IMG/VR virus record: IMGVR_UViG_3300020548_000011
Span: 1 to 64,000 of that record
Source: a virus
Length of the DNA stretch: 64,000 nt
Reading direction: 5' to 3' (one strand)
Below, piece by piece: positions 20,161 through 29,240 of the stretch; positions within the stretch are counted from its first letter, which is position 1, and each line of letters begins with the position of its first letter. A program made the position numbers and the translations under genes. The notes beneath the pieces are model-generated. The model had not been told where the DNA came from and made no database searches. It saw only the letters and a program-made list of their open reading frames with translations.

Positions 20161-21402
20161 GTGATTAGACTTTCACAGTATATTACAGAAGCAGCGGCCG
20201 AAAAGGATCGCCATCTAACACATATTGAGGACGCCGTTCTGGAAGGTGGTGTTGCTGGCACTCGCAACGCTATTCAGTTCCTAATCTCCCTTAGAGATAT
20301 GTTTGCCGATGATGGTCAGACTCTATCAGAAGCAAGAGGCGGCCTTATTCTTAGAACTAAGTTCGACGGCGCTCCTGCTATCTATGCCGGTATCAATCCT
20401 GAAAACGGAAAGTTCTTTGTTGGCTCAAAGTCTATCTTCGCCAAGAATGCTAAACTAAACTATACAGAAGCCGATGTTAGAGCCAATCACCAAGGCGGTC
20501 TGGCTGATAAACTGTCTGCCGCTCTAAAGTATCTACCAGAACTAGGCATCAAAGGTATCGTTCATGGCGACTTTATGTTCTCCAAAAGCGAACTAAAGGA
20601 CGAGACAATCGACGGCAAGAAGTATATCACATTCCGTCCTAATACAATCACATATGCTGTTCCTGCCGATTCTAAACTGGCACAGCAAGTCAGAGCGGCC
20701 AAGATTGGTATCGTATTTCATACCACATATCATGGCAAGACGATGCAGACTCTCCAGACACATTTTGATATCAATGTAAATAACTTCAATCCATCACGAA
20801 ATGTGTGGTATAGATCAAATAAGTTTGTTGATGTTACTGGTCGTGCTACTCTTACAAAGGCAGAGAATGCTAGACTAACAGGCATTCTATCACAAGCTGG
20901 TTCACTATTCAGAACAATACCTGCCTCACTAATGAACTTCATTGCTACAAACGAAACACAAAGAATCCAGATTATGTCCTTCTATAATCAGCGCATTCGT
21001 GCTGGTGAACATATGGGTGCGGGCCATACGGCACAGCTAATCAAATGGGTTGGCGACAAGTATCAAAAGCAAATAGACGACGCCAAGATGCCAGCGACTA
21101 AAGCAAAGCGCAAGGCTGAAAGAGATATGATCCTTAGATGGTATCGCCAGAATGCTTCCGATCTAAAGAAGATATTCCAGCTTCAAAATCTATTGATTGA
21201 TGCCAAGATGCTACTGATTGCCAAGTTCAACATGGTGAATGATCTAGGCACATTCTTACATACAGCCGATGGTGGCTATAAAGTAACAACTCCAGAAGGA
21301 TATGTGGCTGCTTGGTCAACTGGTGGTGATGCTGTCAAACTAGTGGATCGTATGGAGTTTAGTAGAGCCAACTTCCTGGCTGTAAAGAACTGGGGCAAGT
21401 AA
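20161..21402 (+). CDS. KxDG nucleotidyltransferase/ligase-fold protein, probably packaged
   Basis: 413 residues. TKFDGAPAIYAGINPENG (about residue 67) holds K-x-D-G, motif I of DNA/RNA ligases and capping enzymes; GSKSIF follows, and GIVHGDFMF (about 137) sits where ligase motif III lies. Related proteins occur in T4-type phages (DUF6267, from memory). The N-terminus MIRLSQYITEA resembles the capsid-targeting peptide of T4 internal proteins (MKTYQEFIAEA), cut after E. GTG start. If packaged, it might repair or seal nucleic acid on entry; that is inference. Confidence 0.75.
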   Translation: MIRLSQYITEAAAEKDRHLTHIEDAVLEGGVAGTRNAIQFLISLRDMFADDGQTLSEARGGLILRTKFDGAPAIYAGINPENGKFFVGSKSIFAKNAKLNYTEADVRANHQGGLADKLSAALKYLPELGIKGIVHGDFMFSKSELKDETIDGKKYITFRPNTITYAVPADSKLAQQVRAAKIGIVFHTTYHGKTMQTLQTHFDINVNNFNPSRNVWYRSNKFVDVTGRATLTKAENARLTGILSQAGSLFRTIPASLMNFIATNETQRIQIMSFYNQRIRAGEHMGAGHTAQLIKWVGDKYQKQIDDAKMPATKAKRKAERDMILRWYRQNASDLKKIFQLQNLLIDAKMLLIAKFNMVNDLGTFLHTADGGYKVTTPEGYVAAWSTGGDAVKLVDRMEFSRANFLAVKNWGK

Positions 21403-21494
21403 TGAAAAAGGAACCCGAAAAGAAGCCTACGCCTATCGTCAAAACTATTCGTAAGATAGTAAAAGAGGCAAGAAAGAAAAAGTTATATAAATAA
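21402..21494 (+). CDS. 30-aa basic peptide
   Basis: TAATG overlap with the gene before. MKKEPEKKPTPIVKTIRKIV..., 13 Lys/Arg in 30 residues. The stop codon overlaps the late promoter. May bind nucleic acid or be a chance reading frame. Confidence 0.45.
   Translation: MKKEPEKKPTPIVKTIRKIVKEARKKKLYK
21486..21493 (+). promoter_or_regulatory. T4-type late promoter TATAAATA
   Basis: Exact TATAAATA, 29 bp before the ATG of the 21522 gene. Confidence 0.85.
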
Positions 21495-21521
21495 GCAAAT
21501 AAACCCGCAGAGGGAGCGAGT

Positions 21522-23525
21522 ATGTTCAATAAAAAAGTTGTATTCATTTTCGGACGTTTCCAGGTACCTACAAAAGGCCATGCTGAAATGATCCACTTCG
21601 GTGCTAACTATGCTAGAAAGATTGGCGCCGAGTTTAGAGTTTATACCTCCAAGTCCTGGGATCCTAAAAAGAATCCTCTTCCATATCAGCAAAAAGTAAT
21701 GTTTCTTCGCCAGCTATTCCCTGGCATCAATATCGTTGACGATCCAAATGCTACAACCGCATTTGCTATTTGTAAAAAACTCTCCGATGAAGGCGTCGAA
21801 GATGTGACAATGATTACAGGTGGTGACCGTGTAGCAGAGTTCAAGAATAGCATTGGCAAATATGTTCTGCCTAGAGACAATCCAAAGTTTGATAAGAACA
21901 AAAACTATGCCTTTAGACGCTTTGATGTAATCAACTCTGGCGGTCGTAAGGCAGGCGTATCTGGAACACAGATGCGTGAATATATCCGTGGTGGCAAGTT
22001 TGGCGAGTTTATGAAGACCGCACCTACCGCCGATAGAGCATTAGCCAAGAAGATTTTCACCGCAGCCAAATCATATCTCAAAGAAGATACTCTAACCGAG
22101 GATCTATCTCGCAAAGAGTTTGATGGTATGCTGAAAAGTTTTATTGACTTTACTGTCGGCAAACTTGGCATTGTAGAACCTCCTGAAATAGAATACAAAG
22201 AAGCTGACGATCACGGCGACCAGCCATCATTTGGTGGTTATTCACCAGGTGAGAAGAAGCTAATCGTTATGACAAAGAATCGTCATCCAATGGACATCTT
22301 TAGAACTGTCGCACATGAACTGGTCCATCACAAACAAAACGAAGATGGTAGACTCGGTAAAGATATCAAGCAAGAAGGCTCAACTGGTTCAGATATTGAA
22401 AACGAAGCAAACTCGGAAGCAGGTAAAGTAATGCGTTGGTTCGGCAAGGCTAATCCAGATATGTTTGGTAAGTCATATGTTATAGAACATAAGGCAATCG
22501 TTCTTGGTGGTGTTCCTGGTTCAGGCAAAGACAAGATACTAAAAGAAGCTATTCTACCACATGGCTTTAGAGAAGTATCAGATAACAAGTTTTCCATCAA
22601 AGAGTGTAATGGTGATAATCTTGTAGTCAATGGCACCATGGCAGACTATGAAGCAACAAGACAAATCAAGAATATCCTTGAGAGTGCCGGTTACAAGACG
22701 ATTATGCTATTTGTGAATACCAGCAATGATGTATCCAGACAGCGTAACGAAGCAAGGTCAACCACTGGTGGTCGTGTCATTGCCGAAGAAAAGCGTTATG
22801 AAAAGTGGAGCAAGGCACAGTTCAATCTAAATCGTTATGACCAGCTATTTGAGAAGGTTATTGAGGTAAAGAATGACCTTGACGCCAATACTATTGTTGA
22901 GACATACAATAAGTTCGTTGACTCCATTTCCAAAGAAGTGGAAGAGTTTCTATCCAGTGATATGGACCGCCGCTTTGAGAATATGCTAGAACAGTATTCG
23001 GACTTCTCACCAAAGGCAAAGAGCAATCCAGTAGGTGGCGCAGGAAACTGGGGCACACCTAAGCTAACAGATCGTTATAAGAAAGATACGCCAGGTCAGG
23101 AGCCAGGTAAGACAAGAGATATGGGTTATTATGAAACTAAAGTCTTTGGCAATCTACCCATCAAAGCGGATCGCCTTGGTCAGACATTTACCTCTGCCAA
23201 GAATCCTTCATTTGTCGGTGATATAACAAGCGATGATAATCCTTTCATTACTGGTGAACCAAATCAGCTATGGTCTCCTATTGACCGTTGGATGATGAAA
23301 GAAGAAACTCGTAGAAGATTCAAAGCAAAGTATGGCAAACTAGCCGAAGAAAAGATGAAAGAAACGGCTGAAAAAGTGAGAAAAGAAAGCCTGATTGACC
23401 CTTATATGGGATCAATGGGCATGACTCCAAACACAATGAGTCAAGATGAAGTAAAACCTGATGTGAACGCAGAGTTTGAAAAAACAGCATTGTTTGGAAA
23501 AAGAAAATACAAAAAGACTAAATAA
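21522..23525 (+). CDS. three-domain protein: NMN adenylyltransferase-like + HExxH + P-loop kinase-like
   Basis: 667 residues. Domain 1 (1-175): FGRFQVPTKGHAEMI is the nucleotidyltransferase GxFxPxHxGH-type motif, and VSGTQMREYIRGG is the ISSTxxR-type motif of NMN adenylyltransferases. Domain 2 (about 225-300): FRTVAHELVHHKQ, a zinc HExxH site. Domain 3 (about 325-475): VLGGVPGSGKDKILKEA, a Walker A, with a NADRN-style kinase/zeta-toxin-like body. The 180-residue tail is Pro/Gly/Lys-rich. TLTED near residue 185 could be a prohead-protease site. Late promoter. Possibly packaged; the combination is unusual and its substrate unknown. Confidence 0.8.
   Translation: MFNKKVVFIFGRFQVPTKGHAEMIHFGANYARKIGAEFRVYTSKSWDPKKNPLPYQQKVMFLRQLFPGINIVDDPNATTAFAICKKLSDEGVEDVTMITGGDRVAEFKNSIGKYVLPRDNPKFDKNKNYAFRRFDVINSGGRKAGVSGTQMREYIRGGKFGEFMKTAPTADRALAKKIFTAAKSYLKEDTLTEDLSRKEFDGMLKSFIDFTVGKLGIVEPPEIEYKEADDHGDQPSFGGYSPGEKKLIVMTKNRHPMDIFRTVAHELVHHKQNEDGRLGKDIKQEGSTGSDIENEANSEAGKVMRWFGKANPDMFGKSYVIEHKAIVLGGVPGSGKDKILKEAILPHGFREVSDNKFSIKECNGDNLVVNGTMADYEATRQIKNILESAGYKTIMLFVNTSNDVSRQRNEARSTTGGRVIAEEKRYEKWSKAQFNLNRYDQLFEKVIEVKNDLDANTIVETYNKFVDSISKEVEEFLSSDMDRRFENMLEQYSDFSPKAKSNPVGGAGNWGTPKLTDRYKKDTPGQEPGKTRDMGYYETKVFGNLPIKADRLGQTFTSAKNPSFVGDITSDDNPFITGEPNQLWSPIDRWMMKEETRRRFKAKYGKLAEEKMKETAEKVRKESLIDPYMGSMGMTPNTMSQDEVKPDVNAEFEKTALFGKRKYKKTK
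23518..23524 (+). promoter_or_regulatory. late-promoter element CTAAATA
   Basis: GACTAAATA overlapping the stop of the preceding gene, 45 bp before the ATG at 23569. Confidence 0.7.
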
Positions 23526-23568
23526 GATAGAGTTTTCTATATTATAAGAAACTAAAAGGGAAACAAAA

Positions 23569-24897
23569 ATGAGTAATCCATTTCTAACAAAGAAGGACCC
23601 GCTATTAGAAGCAGTCCAGTCCGCCATGCAGGATGGTGAGATTCGTCGTAAGGCCGAAGCCCTTGTAAACGAGGAGTTCGGTGTCTATTCTCGTAAGGCA
23701 GTTGTCCGTGAGGATCTTGCTGCTTATGATGCTCGCCTTGAGGAAGCATATAAGTGCATGAAGGAAGGTGAACAGATTGATGAAATACGTGATCGTCCAA
23801 AGAAAGATGATATAAATCGTCGTAAGCGTGATGCCGTTGCTATGAAACTCGGTCACGATAATCCCGAAGGTCGCAACAATAACTACAATGCTCCCGTAAG
23901 TATGCTAAAACATGGTCGCAAACTTATGAAGCAGGGTGTTACCAAAGAAGAAAAAGCCGACAAAGACTATGACAAGGACGGCAAGATAGAGTCTCCAAAG
24001 GACGAAGTTTGGGGTTCTCGCTTCCGTGCTGCTAAGATGGCAGGCAAGATGGAAGAAGAACAGATCGATGAACTTTATGGTAAGGGTAAGTTACCAGATA
24101 TTCGTCGCAAACATTCTGACGACTATCAAACACATAAAGCCAGAGCCAATTTTCATCATGGTGAAGCTGACAAGGCTGATGAAAAAGACGATGATGAAAA
24201 ATTCGAGCGTCATTATGGGAAGGCAGTTGGGCATGAAAGAAGTGCAGAAAAATCCGCAGCTAAGAGAGGTCGTGCATCGGCTTTGATGGATCGTGCCAAG
24301 GCATCGTCCGATCTTAAGGCTGCTAAGAACAAGGCAAAGGAATATAGAAAACTTGCTAAAGAAGAAATACAGATTGATGAACTAAAGAAGCCAACTGCTA
24401 AGACAGCAATGCAGGCATATCGTCGTGCAGAAACGCATGATGACATGGATGGCAACTGGAATAGAAGTAATCGTCTTTATAGATGGAAAGAAAAGAATCT
24501 TCCTGGCAAGAGTGCAAGAAATCAAAAGCCAACAGGAAAAGCAAAACTTCCTGATGTTAGCAATACAGATTTTCATAAGGATGGATATTCAGGCCATTTT
24601 ACTAAAAAAGGCAAACTTACTAAGTCTGCAACCAAAGACACAAAGGCCGATATCAAAAGTCGTCTTGGAAAACATACAAAACCAAATCTACCAGAAGGTT
24701 ATGAACTTGACGAAGCGGCATATTCAGCAAAGGCTGCCCGTGCTGGTAAAGATATTGGTAAGCCAGGCAAGATGTTCTCTAAGATTGCTGCTAAAGCTGG
24801 TGAGAAGTATGGATCCGAAGAGCGTGGCAAGAAAGTTGCCGGTGCTATTCTAAAGAGAATCCGTGCCAAGCATATGAAGGAAGATTCGTCTTTCTAG
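23569..24897 (+). CDS. repeat-bearing basic protein with IDE/LDE motifs, putative internal-head or virion protein
   Basis: 442 residues, Lys/Arg/Asp/Glu-rich and probably extended or helical. Four spaced motifs, EGEQIDEIR (about 66), EEEQIDELY (about 162), KEEIQIDELKK (about 263) and GYELDEAAY (about 376), each fit [I/L]-x-E, the cut-site consensus of the T4 prohead protease, and are followed by basic helical segments. The C-terminus (AGEKYGSEERGKKVAGAIL) is a pattern seen in other phage proteins. Late promoter. I infer a packaged, processed protein. Confidence 0.75.
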   Translation: MSNPFLTKKDPLLEAVQSAMQDGEIRRKAEALVNEEFGVYSRKAVVREDLAAYDARLEEAYKCMKEGEQIDEIRDRPKKDDINRRKRDAVAMKLGHDNPEGRNNNYNAPVSMLKHGRKLMKQGVTKEEKADKDYDKDGKIESPKDEVWGSRFRAAKMAGKMEEEQIDELYGKGKLPDIRRKHSDDYQTHKARANFHHGEADKADEKDDDEKFERHYGKAVGHERSAEKSAAKRGRASALMDRAKASSDLKAAKNKAKEYRKLAKEEIQIDELKKPTAKTAMQAYRRAETHDDMDGNWNRSNRLYRWKEKNLPGKSARNQKPTGKAKLPDVSNTDFHKDGYSGHFTKKGKLTKSATKDTKADIKSRLGKHTKPNLPEGYELDEAAYSAKAARAGKDIGKPGKMFSKIAAKAGEKYGSEERGKKVAGAILKRIRAKHMKEDSSF

Positions 24898-24932
24898 GCG
24901 CACCGGAAACGGGTAAGTCGGTATCCGAGCAA

Positions 24933-25658
24933 ATGAGACCTACGGCCGCACAAGCGTTGGCTAAATTAAATAGTATGCCAAAGCCAGCGGCGCCGGCCGC
25001 AGCACAAGTTGGACGCACACAGGCAGTAGGCTCACAAAACATTAGACCTGCGGGATCGACTAATGCTGGTGGTAGCGGATCAGTAACTATGGCTCCACGT
25101 CCACCAGTAAGACCTACTAGTCTTGGCACAACTACAAGACCGCCTGCTGCATCAACAGCAACAAAACCCGGCGTTGTTTCTAAGTCTGATCTAGATACAT
25201 ATAGAAAAAACGTAGGTAATCCGAATGCTACCTTAGGTCAGTATATGAATGATCTTAAAGGATTGACAGCACGTAAGGGTGGTGCAAATGATCCTTCTGT
25301 TATTCAAAAGAGACTTGATCCTAAGGGACTAAAGGCCTTTGATCCTTCAAAGGCTGAAAAAGCACAAGGTCCAGAGCAGTCAGCAGCACCCGCTCCAGCA
25401 ACACCAAGAACAGATAGTAGCGTTCCTGGAGCATCTACAGCAGTCACTACACCAAAAGGTGGCTCGGATGCTATGACTCCTAATTATGGTAGAGAGAGTG
25501 ATCCTCTTGATCGTACCAATTCACCTGTAAGTGGATCAAGGCATCAAGGTGGTGCTGGTCTTGATAATGAAAAAGAGGCAAAGAACAGAACTTCTCAAAA
25601 TAGTCAAATTGCTGAGTCTGTCGTGTCCGTTGGTGCAAATAAATATAGGATAGTATGA
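24933..25658 (+). CDS. low-complexity Ala/Pro/Thr-rich protein
   Basis: 241 residues, mostly disordered, with PAAPAAAQ, APRPPVRPTS and AAPAPATPRT stretches and a short ordered part (DLDTYRKNVGNPNATLGQYM). QIAESVVSV near the C-terminus resembles a prohead-protease site. The ATG at 24933 lacks a good ribosome site, and the frame is open back into the preceding gene, in its -1 frame, so an upstream frameshift or coupled start is possible. Probably structural. Confidence 0.65.
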   Translation: MRPTAAQALAKLNSMPKPAAPAAAQVGRTQAVGSQNIRPAGSTNAGGSGSVTMAPRPPVRPTSLGTTTRPPAASTATKPGVVSKSDLDTYRKNVGNPNATLGQYMNDLKGLTARKGGANDPSVIQKRLDPKGLKAFDPSKAEKAQGPEQSAAPAPATPRTDSSVPGASTAVTTPKGGSDAMTPNYGRESDPLDRTNSPVSGSRHQGGAGLDNEKEAKNRTSQNSQIAESVVSVGANKYRIV

Positions 25659-25825
25659 TGAAACATCCGTATGATGTAAAGAAACTCGTAAGAGAGGATC
25701 GTAAAAAAGTCCTCTCTAAGAGACAACAAATAAAAGCAAATACAACCGAGACGGGCAAACCCGCTGATCCTGTAGAATTGGATCCAGCAAAACAGGGTAT
25801 GCAGAACACCTCTCTAACTAACTAA
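25655..25825 (+). CDS. hypothetical 56-aa basic protein
   Basis: Two adjacent ATG codons overlapping the preceding stop. MMKHPYDVKKLVREDRKKVL... then a polar tail. Coupled between two structural-type genes; likely a small virion or assembly factor. Confidence 0.6.
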   Translation: MMKHPYDVKKLVREDRKKVLSKRQQIKANTTETGKPADPVELDPAKQGMQNTSLTN

Positions 25826-25836
25826 AGGAAACTACA

Positions 25837-26448
25837 ATGCCACTATGGGGTAATAAAGACAACGCTGCCAATTCAGACATTGCAGCAACAATTCAGGTCA
25901 ATCAGGCAACCACACCTGGTAATCGTGCCAATCTATATGGCAATGTTACCATGTCTGCCATCACAACAAATCTAGCAATCGGACAGTTTGCTGTAGACAC
26001 AAACGAAGTCCGTGCTAATCCAAGAATCCCACACTCCGGTTGGGTTCTTCGTAAAGAAGGCACCGGTCTTCGTGCTGGTCGTGTAACATACGAAGTTCTA
26101 GTTGCTACAGGTTCTATCGCTACCGATGGTTCCGATGACACTAACTTCCCAGACTTTACACTACGCATTACCACACAGCCAACAAGCGCAAATGGTGCCG
26201 GCAATGTCAATCTAACTGTTGCTGCTGCATCAACACCAACAGGCGCTACACTATCCTATACATGGCAGCGTAACGCTGGTGCTGGTTGGATATCTGTTCC
26301 AAATACAGCTGGTGTTTACTTCAACAATACTTCACCAACTCTTGTCGCAAATGCCGCAGTCGCAAACGCAAACACCTTCCGTGTTCTAGTTTCCGCAGCT
26401 GGAGCAAACACAGTTACATCCGCAAACGCTGCCGTAACAACACCATAA
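25837..26448 (+). CDS. virion structural protein with Ig-like C-terminal domain
   Basis: 203 residues. The N-terminal half (MPLWGNKDNAANS, SGWVLRKEGTGLRAGRVTYE) follows a structural protein pattern common in T4-type marine phages. Residues 105-203 form an Ig-like beta domain (FTLRITTQPTSANGAGNVNL, TLSYTWQRNAGAGW), as in decoration proteins such as Hoc. AGGAAA precedes the ATG. Probably displayed on the virion; the part is not known. Confidence 0.78.
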   Translation: MPLWGNKDNAANSDIAATIQVNQATTPGNRANLYGNVTMSAITTNLAIGQFAVDTNEVRANPRIPHSGWVLRKEGTGLRAGRVTYEVLVATGSIATDGSDDTNFPDFTLRITTQPTSANGAGNVNLTVAAASTPTGATLSYTWQRNAGAGWISVPNTAGVYFNNTSPTLVANAAVANANTFRVLVSAAGANTVTSANAAVTTP

Positions 26449-26458
26449 GGAGAGTTAT

Positions 26459-28615
26459 ATGAAAACTTTCCGTGAACACCTAAACGAAGAAATCACAATC
26501 GGTGCCCTCGCTAGTGGGGGCATCGACATTGAGCGTGACGCCGTTAGAGACGAAGTAAATGGCATTCTAGCTGGTATCGCTGCCAGACCATGTGTAACAC
26601 CTTATGCTTCACTCAATAAGGTTCGCAAGGCTCTAGCATATTTCCACATTCATCTACCAAAGAAAGTCTATCTAGAGGGTAGACATGGTATTGAAGTATG
26701 GGAAGTAAATCAGTTTGGTAACAAGATGGGCTTCACCGATACAGGTGAATGGATCAATCAAGTTCCTGCCAAGTATTATCTTTTCTTTCACTATCATCTA
26801 GTCGGTTCCATGTATTATCTACAAGCCAAGATTGTGGATGATAAAGAACTAGAATCCAAGATTGGTGCGGCTGAAAGTATGGTCGCTGAGGAAACATTAG
26901 AAGAAGCGATTCGTCATTCAACTTCACATAAAGTTGTTCATGCCGATAGTAAAAAAATTGTTGCTCAGGGCAGTAAAAAAGAAATGATGAAAAAGATGAA
27001 GGAATTAAATTCCAAAAATCCAAGAAGTCATTTTTTGGGTAATTCGCCTAGTAAAAAAGTTGGTGATGTTTTTGGAGAAGAAACCGATGCTGCCGTCCGT
27101 CAGGCAGTTGCTAAGGCCGCTGCACCAAAAGAAAAGGCACATACTGTTCTAGACGATTGCGACTGTAGCCAAGGAGACTCACCAAGCACCCAGTCTGCCA
27201 TCAAAGTTATGATGAAAAAGCAGATTGACGAAGATGATTCAACTAAAGCGATTCAAAAAATCGTTGCTAAGAATAAGATAAAAGATGTTGTCAGGTCTGG
27301 TAAAAAGAAAAGCCAAGCTTGGTATGATAAAATGACAAAGCGTGCCAATCAAAAAGAAGAAGTTGAACTTGACGAAGTATCTCTAGGCAAACTTGTTCGC
27401 TATAAGAGAGGTGCTGAAAAGTCCCATGGCGATGCTACTTGGGAAACTAAGTTCACCAAATCTATGGGTGATGATCCTTCTCCTTCTAAGGCATTAGCAA
27501 GAAAAAGAGAAAAAGGTATTGCTCTTGCTGATAAGAAGATGAAAGGCAAGGCAAAAGTAAATGCTTCTATGCCTAAGAATGCTTACATGGAAGAAACCCA
27601 GATTGATGAAATCTCTAAGGAACTAGCAAACAGATATAGAAAGAGGGCACACGCCTCCTATACATATGCTGCTGGTAAGAGAGAAGATGACCGCTTTCAC
27701 GAAAGGGCCGGCAAAGATATGACGGACGTTTTTGGTAAACCTAAGTTTAAGGATAGACCAGAATCAGAAAAGGCAAAAGACGAAAAGACCATTGGAAAAA
27801 GACTAAAAGGTCTAACCATGGCACATAAGCGTCTAAAAGAAGAAAAGATTGATGAAGTATCCGCTGGTCTTGCTAGCCGTGCTGCCCATCATGCTTATGT
27901 AAAGTCCGATAAGATGAAGAAGGATGCCCAGAAAGAACCTGATATGTATTCTTATGTTCAGGCATTCCATAAAGGCGAAAAGAAGAACAAGCAAGGCATC
28001 AAGTTTGCTAAGTATGCTGCCAATAAGATGGAAGAAGATAAAGATCCTTGCTGGAAGGGTTATGAAATGGTTGGCATGAAGAAGAAGGGCGGCCGCCAGG
28101 TGCCTAACTGTGTGCCAGTCAAAGAAGAACAGATTGATGAGGTTTCTAAAAAGACTCTTAGAAGTTACCTTGCGAAGAAGAAAGATCGAAACAAGGATTA
28201 CGCAACACCCGAGTCTTTTCGTAAAGGAATGCTATCTCCTAACCTTGCTAAAGACAAGATCAAAGGCAAGAATGTAAAAGTTCATGCTAAAGAAGAAACA
28301 CAGATTGATGAACTAAAGCAGGCAACTCTCAAAGCATACAAGAGTGCGGCTAAAGCAGACCGCAATGTAAGTAAAGAAGTTGTTAGAAAAGGCCTTGACA
28401 CAGAAGGCAAGTTCAAGCACGCCATCAAGAAAAGAAAGAAAGGTCTTGAAAGAGTATCTGATAGACTAGAAGAAAAGGCACCTCCAGGCGCAAAGTTTGA
28501 GCGCATGGTAAAGCACATCAAGAAAGGCTATTCTAAGGACGGTCTAACTGCCAAAGAAAAGTCTATTGCTTACGCTACAGCATGGAAAGCAAAGAAGCGT
28601 GAAGAAAATAAGTGA
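26459..28615 (+). CDS. 718-aa repeat protein with capsid-targeting-like N-terminus
   Basis: MKTFREHLNEE at the N-terminus is close to the T4 internal-protein targeting peptide (MKTYQEFIAEA, cleaved after E). Residues 10-145 are a folded domain. After residue 250 come KKQIDEDD, EVELDEVS (about 301), ETQIDEIS (about 379), EEKIDEVS (about 462), EEQIDEVSKKTL (about 557) and ETQIDELKQATL (about 613). Each is an [I/L]-x-E motif followed by a basic helical unit rich in Lys and Tyr. The C-terminus (YSKDGLTAKEKSIAYATAWKAKK) is a separate conserved segment. I infer a packaged polyprotein processed in the prohead. Confidence 0.78.
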   Translation: MKTFREHLNEEITIGALASGGIDIERDAVRDEVNGILAGIAARPCVTPYASLNKVRKALAYFHIHLPKKVYLEGRHGIEVWEVNQFGNKMGFTDTGEWINQVPAKYYLFFHYHLVGSMYYLQAKIVDDKELESKIGAAESMVAEETLEEAIRHSTSHKVVHADSKKIVAQGSKKEMMKKMKELNSKNPRSHFLGNSPSKKVGDVFGEETDAAVRQAVAKAAAPKEKAHTVLDDCDCSQGDSPSTQSAIKVMMKKQIDEDDSTKAIQKIVAKNKIKDVVRSGKKKSQAWYDKMTKRANQKEEVELDEVSLGKLVRYKRGAEKSHGDATWETKFTKSMGDDPSPSKALARKREKGIALADKKMKGKAKVNASMPKNAYMEETQIDEISKELANRYRKRAHASYTYAAGKREDDRFHERAGKDMTDVFGKPKFKDRPESEKAKDEKTIGKRLKGLTMAHKRLKEEKIDEVSAGLASRAAHHAYVKSDKMKKDAQKEPDMYSYVQAFHKGEKKNKQGIKFAKYAANKMEEDKDPCWKGYEMVGMKKKGGRQVPNCVPVKEEQIDEVSKKTLRSYLAKKKDRNKDYATPESFRKGMLSPNLAKDKIKGKNVKVHAKEETQIDELKQATLKAYKSAAKADRNVSKEVVRKGLDTEGKFKHAIKKRKKGLERVSDRLEEKAPPGAKFERMVKHIKKGYSKDGLTAKEKSIAYATAWKAKKREENK

Positions 28616-28850
28616 TCATCTAAAAGAAAGTAATACTACATATACGGCTCACCTCAAATGGGCCGTATATGCTGGCTTCATCCTAATAGGCACAGGTATT
28701 GCTTCTATTGTTCATGGTCTTATACCATCGTTATTTGAGGGAACAACTGCCAAGACAATAATCGAAATGTTCTATAGAAGATTGTATAATCATTCTAATA
28801 GGCATTATCAGTATAAGATCATGAAGGAAATGAAACGAAGTAAGAACTAA
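28599..28850 (+). CDS. DUF6356-like small membrane protein (GTG start)
   Basis: 83 residues from GTG 28599 (conserved start region MKKISDHLKESNTTYTAHLK). Hydrophobic segment WAVYAGFILIGTGIASIVHG (residues about 21-40), then a basic helix. The pattern fits DUF6356, found in cyanophage-like genomes and bacteria. Overlaps the preceding gene by 17 nt. Confidence 0.75.
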   Translation: MKKISDHLKESNTTYTAHLKWAVYAGFILIGTGIASIVHGLIPSLFEGTTAKTIIEMFYRRLYNHSNRHYQYKIMKEMKRSKN

Positions 28851-28853
28851 GTA

Positions 28854-29240
28854 ATGCTTGATCTAAATGATGGAAACTTCTTGATATATGCGGCGAAATG
28901 CTATGATCGTCCTCACATCATCCAATCGGAGTTTGAGGACGATCTAAAGCGCATCAAGTATATCAAGCGCCTTTTGAGAAAGTATAAACAAACTGGTGAG
29001 TTCAAGGAGAGACTTGTTCTAAACCACGTTATCATTCTAGCCAATGTCTTTGGTGTTGAACCCACCGTCAATATGCTATTTTACAAAATAGATCAAGAAG
29101 ATTATCCTGTTCTGAAAACAATACTGATATATTTGAACTATATGCCCGACCATCTAAAGGCTTCGTTTGATAAATACTATGTCAGGCAAGAAGAAATACC
29201 TGTGGATTTATCCATAGCAGATAGATTGAGGAAAATATGA
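28854..29240 (+). CDS. conserved T4-type phage protein, function unknown
   Basis: 128 residues: MLDLNDGNFLIYAAKCYDRP, LVLNHVIILANVFG, LKTILIYLNYMP. This protein recurs in cyanophage-like T4-type genomes with the same neighbours (from memory). All-helical and soluble. The stop overlaps the next ATG. Confidence 0.8.
   Translation: MLDLNDGNFLIYAAKCYDRPHIIQSEFEDDLKRIKYIKRLLRKYKQTGEFKERLVLNHVIILANVFGVEPTVNMLFYKIDQEDYPVLKTILIYLNYMPDHLKASFDKYYVRQEEIPVDLSIADRLRKI

Noticed and set aside
24900-24926. Walker A-like GAPETGKS upstream of the 24933 start
   Set aside because: Lies upstream of any start codon in its frame and the downstream protein is disordered, with no Walker B; chance match.
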